Under the pieces are notes generated by a model. The model ran no database searches and was not told where the DNA came from. It saw only the letters and a program-made list of their open reading frames with translations. The translations under genes were made by a program, and so were the position numbers. A stretch of DNA of 64,000 nt from Marinifilum caeruleilacunae. GTDB taxonomy: Bacteria; Bacteroidota; Bacteroidia; Bacteroidales; Marinifilaceae. Of this stretch, positions 54,849 to 61,996 are shown piece by piece (the stretch's first letter is position 1; each line of letters opens with the position of its first letter). Location: positions 351-64,350 of the forward strand of contig NZ_RZNH01000011.1 of the NCBI RefSeq assembly GCF_013141825.1, read 5' to 3'.

Positions 54849-55931
54849 ATGAAAAACATTCATCGATTACTACTAATCGTCTTCTTTATTGCCAGCGCCG
54901 CTACCGCGTTTGCTTCTGATGAACATGACAAGCATGCTCACCACGATACTCACAAAAAAGAAAAATTTCAAGCAGGAGAATTTATTATGGATCACATTGC
55001 CGATGCTTACGATTGGCATATTTTTTCCATAGGTGATTTCCATGCATCAATTCCGCTGCCTGTAATACTTGTTTCGGAGCAATCAGGATTTAACATGTTC
55101 ATGTCAAGTAAATTTTATCATGGACACAGCGCTTATAAAGGATTCTATATTGCGCAGGAAGGCGAATTTAAAGGAAAAGTTGTCGAAAAAATCAATGGTC
55201 AGGAAGTACGTCCATTCGATATCTCTATGACAAAGAATGTTGTTGCAATGCTTATAAGTATGATGATCCTGCTATGGATTTTCATTTCGGTTGCAAAAGC
55301 TTATACAAGAAGAAAAGGTCAGGCTCCAAAAGGTCTTCAATCGGTGATGGAACCAATCATCATCTTTGTTCGCGACGAGATTGCAAAACCTGCCATTGGC
55401 GAGAAAAATTATGAGAGATTTATGCCATTCCTATTAACCATTTTCTTCTTTATCTGGTTGAACAATTTAATGGGCTTGGTACCACTCTTCCCAGGAGGAG
55501 CGAATGTAACCGGTAATATCACCGTTACAATGGTATTGGCTTTGTTTACGTTTATTATAACAACTTTTAGTGGCAACAAGAATTACTGGGTTCATATTTT
55601 TAATACACCTGGAGTACCATGGTGGTTAAAGTTTCCGGTACCTTTAATGCCAGTTGTAGAGTTTATGGGGATGATTACAAAGCCGATTGTACTGATGGTC
55701 CGTTTGTTTGCCAACATCACGGCAGGTCACATGATTGTGCTGGCATTTGTTAGTTTGATCTTTATTTTTGGAGAAAAAGGAGCAGCTGCAGGCTTTGGAA
55801 CATCTGTATTCTCAGTCGCCTTTATTGTCTTCATGGATATATTGGAATTGCTTGTTGCCTTAATTCAAGCATTTGTATTTACGCTTCTTTCTGCGCTTTA
55901 CTTCGGTATGGCCACAGAAGAACATCATTAA
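54849..55931 (+). CDS. atpB: ATP synthase F0 subunit a
   Basis: The a subunit (360 residues) provides the proton half-channels beside the c-ring. The essential arginine is in MVRLFANITAGHMIV, and the last helices carry ELLVALIQAFVFTLL. Compared with enteric AtpB it has a long N-terminal extension: a signal-like segment (about 1-22), a His/Asp-rich stretch (DEHDKHAHHDTHKK) and a domain of about 100 residues before the first core helix. Similar extensions occur in this phylum. A small CTCCT-TAAA-AGGAG hairpin (55942-55955) lies in the gap before atpE. Confidence 0.95.
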   Translation: MKNIHRLLLIVFFIASAATAFASDEHDKHAHHDTHKKEKFQAGEFIMDHIADAYDWHIFSIGDFHASIPLPVILVSEQSGFNMFMSSKFYHGHSAYKGFYIAQEGEFKGKVVEKINGQEVRPFDISMTKNVVAMLISMMILLWIFISVAKAYTRRKGQAPKGLQSVMEPIIIFVRDEIAKPAIGEKNYERFMPFLLTIFFFIWLNNLMGLVPLFPGGANVTGNITVTMVLALFTFIITTFSGNKNYWVHIFNTPGVPWWLKFPVPLMPVVEFMGMITKPIVLMVRLFANITAGHMIVLAFVSLIFIFGEKGAAAGFGTSVFSVAFIVFMDILELLVALIQAFVFTLLSALYFGMATEEHH

Positions 55932-55991
55932 GAATTTTCAACTCCTTAAAAGGAGCTATTTATAGTTTTTTAATCATTAAATAAAAACACT

Positions 55992-56246
55992 ATGATTACA
56001 TTATCAATTCTTCTTCAGGCTGCAGCTACTATGGGTGTTGCTAAAATGGGTGCTGCATTAGGAGCTGGTTTGGCTGCTATCGGTGCTGGTCTAGGTATCG
56101 GTAAAATTGGGGGTTCTGCTCTTGAGAGTATTGCTCGTCAGCCAGAAGCATCTGGAGATATTCGTACAAACATGATTGTAGCTGCTGCACTTATTGAAGG
56201 TGCTGCTTTCTTTGCGATCATCATTTGTTTGTTAATCGTATTGTAA
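55992..56246 (+). CDS. atpE: ATP synthase F0 subunit c
   Basis: The c subunit (84 residues) is two helices around a polar loop (ARQPEASGDIRTN). The first helix has the glycine repeat GAGLAAIGAGLGIGKIGG for tight ring packing. The ion-carrying residue is Glu69 in ALIEGAAFF. The Na-binding pattern (Gln in helix 1 and Glu-Ser in helix 2) is absent, so the ring is expected to use protons. A strong hairpin follows the gene, in keeping with the higher amount of c subunit needed. Confidence 0.97.
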   Translation: MITLSILLQAAATMGVAKMGAALGAGLAAIGAGLGIGKIGGSALESIARQPEASGDIRTNMIVAAALIEGAAFFAIIICLLIVL

Positions 56247-56264
56247 GAACTTTACGAAACTAAT

Positions 56265-56305
56265 CCACAATTTGCCAAGAAGGGATTGCCTGAGGCAAAT
56301 TGTGG
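56265..56305 (+). other. Strong intercistronic hairpin after atpE
   Basis: CCACAATTTGCC (56265-56276) and GGCAAATTGTGG (56294-56305) form a perfect 12-bp stem with a 17-nt loop. No T tract follows. It lies 18 bp after the atpE stop and 49 bp before atpF. Confidence 0.75.
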
Positions 56306-56354
56306 TAACAATTGATTATTAAAATCCACCGGAAGGTGAAAAAAATAGAATAAT

Positions 56355-56849
56355 ATGGGTTTATTATCATTTGAATTAGGAACTTTTATATGGATGTTTT
56401 TGGCCTTTGCCATTGTACTTTTTATCCTTAAAAAGTTTGCCTGGAAACCGATATTGAATGCCTTAAAAGAGCGTGAAGAATCGATTGAAGATGCATTACG
56501 TTCTGCTGATCGTGCCAAAGAAGAAATGGCTGAATTGCAAGCCGACAACGAAAGAATTCTTCAGGAGGCAAGAAAAGAGCGCGAAGCAATGCTTAAAGAG
56601 GCAAAAGAAATGAGTTCTAAGATCGTAAATGAAGCAAAGCAAAAAGCAAGTCAGGAAGCTGATAAGCTGGTTGAATCAGCAAGAGCGAACATTGAAAGCG
56701 AAAAAGCTGCTGCATTAAACGAAATTAAAGCTCAGGTTGCTAACCTGTCGGTAGAAATAGCCGAGAAGGTTCTTCGTCAGCAATTTGCAGAAGATCAGCA
56801 ACAAAAAGATTACTTCAAGAAATTAATGGACGAAGTAAAATTGAATTAG
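56355..56849 (+). CDS. atpF: ATP synthase F0 subunit b
   Basis: The b subunit (164 residues) forms the peripheral stalk that holds F1 still. One N-terminal membrane helix (about 8-27; GTFIWMFLAFAIVLFILKKF) precedes a long Glu/Lys/Ala-rich coiled coil. The KFAWKPILNALKEREESI junction is typical. The C-terminal end contacts subunit delta. Confidence 0.95.
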   Translation: MGLLSFELGTFIWMFLAFAIVLFILKKFAWKPILNALKEREESIEDALRSADRAKEEMAELQADNERILQEARKEREAMLKEAKEMSSKIVNEAKQKASQEADKLVESARANIESEKAAALNEIKAQVANLSVEIAEKVLRQQFAEDQQQKDYFKKLMDEVKLN

Positions 56850-56862
56850 TAACCCGAAATTC

Positions 56863-56886
56863 CCGATACTTATCGGAACGGGAGAG
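56863..56886 (+). other. Small palindromic element between atpF and atpH
   Basis: CCGAT-ACTT-ATCGG (56863-56876) is part of a palindrome-like TCCCGATA...GGGA sequence. It resembles short palindromes common in intergenic DNA of Bacteroidota. No T run follows. Confidence 0.45.
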
Positions 56887-56930
56887 TTAATGAGATTCAA
56901 ATCTCACATCTCTTATCTAACAAAAACAAT

Positions 56931-57479
56931 ATGAACGAAAGTAAAATCTCGGTTCGATATGCCAAAGCTTTTTTCGAATTAGGAAAAGAGAAAAACATGA
57001 TCGAAACTTTTATTTCAGATATTAAAATTGTTGATGATCTGATTAAGGAAAGTTCTGATTTTTGGTTGATGATTGAAAGTCCTGTAGTGAAAACTCTTCA
57101 AAAAAGAGAGGCAGTGAAGCAGATATTTTCTGGTAAAATTGATGCGATGACACTGAATTTCCTTGATTTGGTTTTGCAAAACAGAAGAGAGATCTACATC
57201 AAAGATATTTCCAGAAATTTCCTTGCCCTTTGCAGAAAAGACATGGGAATTTTGTCGGCAATTCTGACATCGACAACAAAGGTTGAAGAGGCCAACAAGC
57301 AGAAAATATCTGATCTACTTGAAAAATCTTTCAAATCTAAAATTGAATTAACGGAAGTTATCGATGAAGATATCATTGGAGGTTTCGTGATTCGCGTGGA
57401 AGATCAGCAATTGGATGCCTCGGTGGCAAATCAATTGAATCAAATCAAACGAGAATTACTAACAAATAGAATTAGCTAA
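56931..57479 (+). CDS. atpH: ATP synthase F1 subunit delta
   Basis: The delta subunit (182 residues; OSCP type) connects the b stalk to the top of the F1 alpha/beta ring. The N-terminal helical domain starts ISVRYAKAFFELGKEK. The C-terminal signature IDEDIIGGFVIRVEDQQLDASVANQLNQIKREL contains the conserved GGF. Its place between atpF and atpA is canonical. Confidence 0.95.
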   Translation: MNESKISVRYAKAFFELGKEKNMIETFISDIKIVDDLIKESSDFWLMIESPVVKTLQKREAVKQIFSGKIDAMTLNFLDLVLQNRREIYIKDISRNFLALCRKDMGILSAILTSTTKVEEANKQKISDLLEKSFKSKIELTEVIDEDIIGGFVIRVEDQQLDASVANQLNQIKRELLTNRIS

Positions 57480-57540
57480 AGGCAAAAGCCAGTAGCTAAA
57501 AACTTATTGAGAATATAAATCAGTCTAATAAGAATTAAAT

Positions 57541-59142
57541 ATGGCTAGCATTAAACCTGCAGAAGTTTCGGAAATTCTAAAGCAGCAATTAGAAGGATTA
57601 AAAACCGAAGCAGAACTGGAAGAAGTCGGTACCGTATTGCAAGTGGGTGATGGTATCGCCCGCATTTACGGATTATCGCATGTTGAATCAAACGAATTGA
57701 TCGAATTCCAAAATGGTGTATTGGGTATTGTTTTAAACCTTGAGGAAGACAATATTGGTGCAGTACTTTTGGGAGAATCACAAGGTATTAAAGAAGGCGA
57801 CGTAGTAAAACGTACCAAGCGTATTGCCTCAATCAATGTTGGTGAAGGCATGTTGGGTCGTGTGATCAATACCATTGGTGAACCGATCGATGGTAAAGGT
57901 GAAATTACAGGAACTACTTACGAAATGCCATTGGAACGTAAAGCTCCAGGGGTAATTTATCGTCAGCCTGTAAACGAACCTCTACAAACCGGTATTAAAG
58001 CAATCGATGCAATGATTCCTATTGGTCGTGGTCAGCGTGAGTTAATCATTGGTGACCGTCAGACTGGTAAAACTGCAATTGCAATTGATACCATTATCAA
58101 TCAGAAAGAATTTTACGACAAAGGTGAGCCTGTATACTGTATTTATGTTGCAGTAGGACAAAAAGGTTCAACCGTTGCGAATATTGCCAGAACTCTTGAA
58201 GAAAACGGAGCGATGGCTTATACTACAATTGTATCTGCAACCGCATCAGATCCGGCTGCATTGCAATTCTACGCTCCATTTGCAGGAGCATCTATTGGTG
58301 AGTTCTTCCGTGATACAGGTCGTCCTGCATTGATCATTTATGATGATTTATCGAAGCAGGCTGTATCTTATCGTGAAGTATCACTATTGCTTCGTCGTCC
58401 ACCAGGACGTGAGGCTTATCCAGGAGACGTATTCTACCTTCACTCAAGATTATTGGAGCGTGCCGCTAAGGTGATCAATTCTGATGAAATTGCTCGTCAG
58501 ATGAATGATCTTCCTGAGAGTTTGAAGAACGCTAAGGATGAAAATGGAGAATCAATTATTAAAGGTGGTGGTTCATTAACTGCACTTCCAATTATTGAGA
58601 CCCAGGCGGGTGACGTTTCTGCATATATCCCAACCAACGTAATTTCGATTACCGATGGTCAGATTTTCCTGGAATCAGACTTATTCAACGCTGGTATTCG
58701 TCCTGCAATTAACGTAGGTATTTCGGTATCGCGTGTGGGTGGTTCGGCTCAGATTAAATCGATGAAGAAAGTTGCCGGTACCTTGAAACTTGACCAGGCA
58801 CAGTATCGTGAATTGGAGGCATTTGCCAAGTTTGGTTCTGATATGGATGCTGCAACTCTTGCTGTACTGAACAAAGGTGCGAAGAACGTTGAAATCCTGA
58901 AGCAGGGACAATACTCACCATTCACTGTAGATAAGCAGGTTGCGATTCTATATTGTGGAACACAGGGATTATTGAGAAATGTACCTGTTGAGAAGGTGAA
59001 AGAATTTGAGAATGATTTCCTTCAGTTCATGGAGTTGAAACACAAAGAAGTGTTGAACGAACTTGGAACAGGTAAATATACCAAAGAAGCTCAGGATATC
59101 ATGCGCAAAGTAGCTGAAGAAGTAGCTGCAAAGTATAAATAA
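57541..59142 (+). CDS. atpA: ATP synthase F1 subunit alpha
   Basis: The alpha subunit (533 residues) forms the non-catalytic nucleotide sites of F1 and the catalytic-site arginine finger. The P-loop GDRQTGKT is at 171-178. The beta-barrel N-terminal part (about 25-95) and the arginine-containing segment [18 protein letters not shown] are present. The catalytic partner, beta (atpD), is not in this cluster. Confidence 0.97.
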   Translation: MASIKPAEVSEILKQQLEGLKTEAELEEVGTVLQVGDGIARIYGLSHVESNELIEFQNGVLGIVLNLEEDNIGAVLLGESQGIKEGDVVKRTKRIASINVGEGMLGRVINTIGEPIDGKGEITGTTYEMPLERKAPGVIYRQPVNEPLQTGIKAIDAMIPIGRGQRELIIGDRQTGKTAIAIDTIINQKEFYDKGEPVYCIYVAVGQKGSTVANIARTLEENGAMAYTTIVSATASDPAALQFYAPFAGASIGEFFRDTGRPALIIYDDLSKQAVSYREVSLLLRRPPGREAYPGDVFYLHSRLLERAAKVINSDEIARQMNDLPESLKNAKDENGESIIKGGGSLTALPIIETQAGDVSAYIPTNVISITDGQIFLESDLFNAGIRPAINVGISVSRVGGSAQIKSMKKVAGTLKLDQAQYRELEAFAKFGSDMDAATLAVLNKGAKNVEILKQGQYSPFTVDKQVAILYCGTQGLLRNVPVEKVKEFENDFLQFMELKHKEVLNELGTGKYTKEAQDIMRKVAEEVAAKYK

Positions 59143-59216
59143 TTATCAATTAACAATTATCAATTCGTAGTATGCATGGCTTTATTACGAATTGTTAATT
59201 TCTAATTACTAATTGA
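59143..59216 (+). other. Intercistronic inverted repeat between atpA and atpG
   Basis: CAATTCGTA (59161-59169) pairs with TACGAATTG (59186-59194) around a 16-nt loop. AT-rich flanks (AATTATCAATTAACAATTAT on the left, TTAATTTCTAATTACTAATT on the right) extend the pairing imperfectly. It is not followed by a T run. Confidence 0.65.
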
Positions 59217-59221
59217 ATCAG

Positions 59222-60091
59222 ATGGCTAATTTAAAAGAAATTCGTACACGTATTTCGTCGGTTCAGAAAACCAAACAGGTGACTGCAGCGATGAAAATGG
59301 TTTCTGCTGCTAAATTGAAAAAAGCACAGGATGCCATTGTACAAATTCGTCCCTATGCCGATAAATTGCATGAGATTCTTTCGAATCTTACAGGAAGCTT
59401 AAATCCTGATGACAATTTGTATGGTGTAGAACGAAGAGCCGATAGAATATTATTGATCGCAATTACTTCGAACAAAGGACTTTGTGGTGCTTTTAATTCA
59501 AATGTAATTAAGCAGGTAAATGTTCTGACCGAAGGAATTTATGCCGATCAAAATGAGAAAGGACATGTTGATGTACTTTGTATTGGTAAGCAGGCGAACG
59601 AAATATTAAAGAAGACTCATAAGGTAATTGGCGAACGCAACAGTTTGTACGATGATTTGAGCTTTTTAAATGTTGCGAAACTTGCTGAATCAATCATGGC
59701 TGAATTCGTAGAAGGCAAATACGATAAAGTAGAATTGGTGTATAACCAATTTAAAAATGCCGGAGTTCAGATCCTTACAACAGAACAATTCTTGCCTGTT
59801 CAACAAGAAGAGGAAGAGAATCATGTTCAGGCAGAGTACATTTTCGAGCCAAATAAAGAAGAGATTGTTCAGGATTTGATTCCTAAATCGCTTAAAACGC
59901 AATTCTTTAAAGCAATGTTGGATTCTTTTGCTTCGGAGCACGGTGCTCGTATGACTGCGATGCATAAAGCAACCGATAATGCATCTGACTTGCTGCAAGA
60001 TTTGAACCTGACATACAACAAAGCTCGTCAGGCTGCAATTACCAACGAAATTTTGGAGATTGTATCGGGAGCGAATGCTCTCGCTCAGTAA
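59222..60091 (+). CDS. atpG: ATP synthase F1 subunit gamma
   Basis: The central rotating shaft of F1 (289 residues from the ATG at 59222; a TTG three codons upstream is not needed). The N-terminal helix ANLKEIRTRISSVQKTKQVTA and the C-terminal DLNLTYNKARQAAITNEILEIVSGANAL form the coiled coil that turns inside alpha3beta3. The middle domain shows LIAITSNKGLCGAFNSN. It is the last gene of the cluster: a strong terminator follows instead of atpD and atpC. Confidence 0.96.
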   Translation: MANLKEIRTRISSVQKTKQVTAAMKMVSAAKLKKAQDAIVQIRPYADKLHEILSNLTGSLNPDDNLYGVERRADRILLIAITSNKGLCGAFNSNVIKQVNVLTEGIYADQNEKGHVDVLCIGKQANEILKKTHKVIGERNSLYDDLSFLNVAKLAESIMAEFVEGKYDKVELVYNQFKNAGVQILTTEQFLPVQQEEEENHVQAEYIFEPNKEEIVQDLIPKSLKTQFFKAMLDSFASEHGARMTAMHKATDNASDLLQDLNLTYNKARQAAITNEILEIVSGANALAQ

Positions 60092-60151
60092 AGCCAAAAA
60101 AGTGGCTTAAAACTGATAAAAAGACCATATTTAAAAGATTTATATTGCTGC

Positions 60152-60184
60152 AAAGCCTCATCCATTTTGATGAGGCTTTTTTTA
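60152..60184 (+). terminator. Terminator of the atp operon
   Basis: AAGCCTCATC pairs with GATGAGGCTT around CATTTT, followed by TTTTTTT. It lies 60 bp after atpG. Confidence 0.9.
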
Positions 60185-60258
60185 TGCTTGAAATGATCAA
60201 TGCAATCTACCAGTAAATATTTTATTTCATCTCTAATTCAATCTTCTTATTTTTTTAC

Positions 60259-60266
60259 TAGATTTG
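60259..60266 (+). promoter_or_regulatory. Promoter -7 element for gntR
   Basis: TAGATTTG fits TAnnTTTG. The predicted start, about 60272, falls inside the operator-like sequence at 60268-60281. Confidence 0.6.
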
Positions 60267-60267
60267 C

Positions 60268-60281
60268 ATGTTCAAACATAT
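60268..60281. promoter_or_regulatory. Candidate GntR operator at its own promoter
   Basis: ATGTTCAAACATAT recurs exactly at 62023-62036. The site starts 2 bp after the -7 element and ends 6 bp before the gntR start codon, ideal for autorepression. The GntR family binds short inverted repeats; assignment to this regulator is inference. Confidence 0.6.
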
Positions 60282-60287
60282 GTACAA

Positions 60288-61016
60288 ATGGAATTAAAAA
60301 TAGATCATAAAAGCCCCATACCTTTACATGCACAAGTGGAAATATTGCTTCGTAAGCTGATTGAAATGCCAGAATATCAGAAAGGTGGATTACTACCAAA
60401 AGAAGTTGATTTGGCCAAGAAACTTGGAATTTCGAGAAACACATTGCGCCAGGCAACGAATAAACTGGAATACGAAGGATTGCTAATTCGTAAAAAAGGA
60501 ATTGGAACCAAGGTGGCCGAAAAGAGGATTACCACCAATTTGGATAATTGGTTGAGTTTTACCCAGGAGATGTCGGAAAAAGGTGTTGGTTTTAAGAACT
60601 ATGCTGTCGAGGTAAAATGGGTTAAGGCAGATGAAAAACTAGCCAATTTCTTTGAGGTGGAATTGGGTACTGAAGTCTTATCTCTTTGCAGATTAAGAGG
60701 TGCTGCCGATGGTCCATTTGTCTACTTCGAAAGTTATTTTCATCCACGAATCCAAATGACAGGCAATGAGGATTTCTCGCGACCATTGTACGAAATTTTG
60801 GAGAACGATTACCATATTATTCCAACAACATCCAAAGAAAACCTAAAGGCAAGATCGGCATCTGCCATTACTGCAGAACGATTGGCCATCAAAAAAGGAG
60901 AGCCTGTTATGGTGCGTGAAAGATTTGTTTCCGATCCGGGAGGAAGGCCCATAGAATACAATATTGGTTTCTACAATGCCGAGAAGTTTACCTATTCAAT
61001 CACCATTACCCGTTAA
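60288..61016 (+). CDS. GntR-family (HutC/UTRA type) transcriptional regulator
   Basis: A 242-residue regulator with an N-terminal GntR winged helix (about 10-75; LPKEVDLAKKLGISRNTLRQA and KLEYEGLLIRKKGIGTKV) and a C-terminal UTRA effector domain (about 90-240; YFESYFHPRI and GEPVMVRERF). This subgroup commonly binds sugar phosphates or related effectors. The start at ATG 60288 begins the conserved domain; an upstream in-frame ATG at 60264 lies within the promoter/operator. It precedes a ROK gene by 10 bp and a GH92 gene, and a matching operator lies near the latter. A mannoside-type inducer is plausible. Confidence 0.9.
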   Translation: MELKIDHKSPIPLHAQVEILLRKLIEMPEYQKGGLLPKEVDLAKKLGISRNTLRQATNKLEYEGLLIRKKGIGTKVAEKRITTNLDNWLSFTQEMSEKGVGFKNYAVEVKWVKADEKLANFFEVELGTEVLSLCRLRGAADGPFVYFESYFHPRIQMTGNEDFSRPLYEILENDYHIIPTTSKENLKARSASAITAERLAIKKGEPVMVRERFVSDPGGRPIEYNIGFYNAEKFTYSITITR

Positions 61017-61026
61017 ATGATACCTT

Positions 61027-61965
61027 ATGGACACGAAACAATATGCAATAGGTGTAGATGTAGGTGGAAGCCATATCAGTTCTAAAAGCTATGATTTGAC
61101 TGAAAAAATATTGTTGGATAATTCATTTCGAAGCATCAAAATTGACCATTCGGGAAGCAAAGTGGAAATTCTAAATCGGATGGTAGAACTTCTGAGTCCG
61201 GCTTTAAAGGATATCGAAAGGGAAAATCTGGCAGGAATTGGTTTTGCCATGCCTGGTCCATTTGACTATGTGAATGGAATAGCCTTATTTTCAGGCGAAA
61301 ATGCCAAGTTTGTTCATTTGAACGAGGTAAATATCCGAAAAGAATTAAGTGAGAGACTTGAGATTGAAGAAGAAAAAATTCGATTTATTAACGATGCAAC
61401 TGCTTTTGCAATAGGAGAGTACTTTAACGGAGGCTTGCAAAATACTGCAAAAAGCCTGGCCATTACATTGGGCACTGGCTTTGGGTCGGCATTTCTTTCC
61501 AATGGCATTCCGGTAATTACAGAAGATACTGTTCCAAAAGAAGGTTGCTTGTGGCACTTGCCTTTCGAAACTGGCATTGCCGACGATTACTTTTCGACCA
61601 GAGGTCTGGTAAACCGATTCGAGGCCATTGCAAAACAAAAGGTGGAAGGAGTAAAGCAAATTGCTGATATGGCAAGCACTCATTCATTGGCTCAGGATTT
61701 ATTTAATGATTTTGGAATGAAACTGGCCCAGTTTTTAAGCCCCTGGATCAGAAGTTTTGAGGTAGAATCTGTGGTGATTGGTGGAAACATTTCCAAAGCC
61801 TTCCCTTTGTTTCAGAATTCGCTGCAGGATGAATTCCAAAAGCAAGGCGTTCAGCTAAAAACAGGATCATCTCAACTTCTGGAAGATGCTGCATTTATTG
61901 GATCTGCAATGCTGTTGAATGAAGAATTTTATTCCTCTGTTAAAGCTCAGTTGAAATACATGTAA
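61027..61965 (+). CDS. ROK family sugar kinase-like protein without zinc motif
   Basis: A 312-residue ROK protein. It has the phosphate-binding start GVDVGGSHISSK (9-20), the catalytic-base motif NDATAFAIG with Asp123, and the ATP motif LGTGFGSAF (148-156). The CxCGxxGC zinc site of most ROK proteins is absent. The equivalent region reads KEGCLWHLPFETG, with His177 perhaps retained. It probably phosphorylates a sugar released by the neighbouring glycosidase (mannose is a guess from GH92). It is co-transcribed with gntR, and the GH92 gene begins 31 bp later. Confidence 0.85.
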   Translation: MDTKQYAIGVDVGGSHISSKSYDLTEKILLDNSFRSIKIDHSGSKVEILNRMVELLSPALKDIERENLAGIGFAMPGPFDYVNGIALFSGENAKFVHLNEVNIRKELSERLEIEEEKIRFINDATAFAIGEYFNGGLQNTAKSLAITLGTGFGSAFLSNGIPVITEDTVPKEGCLWHLPFETGIADDYFSTRGLVNRFEAIAKQKVEGVKQIADMASTHSLAQDLFNDFGMKLAQFLSPWIRSFEVESVVIGGNISKAFPLFQNSLQDEFQKQGVQLKTGSSQLLEDAAFIGSAMLLNEEFYSSVKAQLKYM

Positions 61966-61996
61966 AGCCTAATTTTTAGAAAATAAAGAGACTGTG

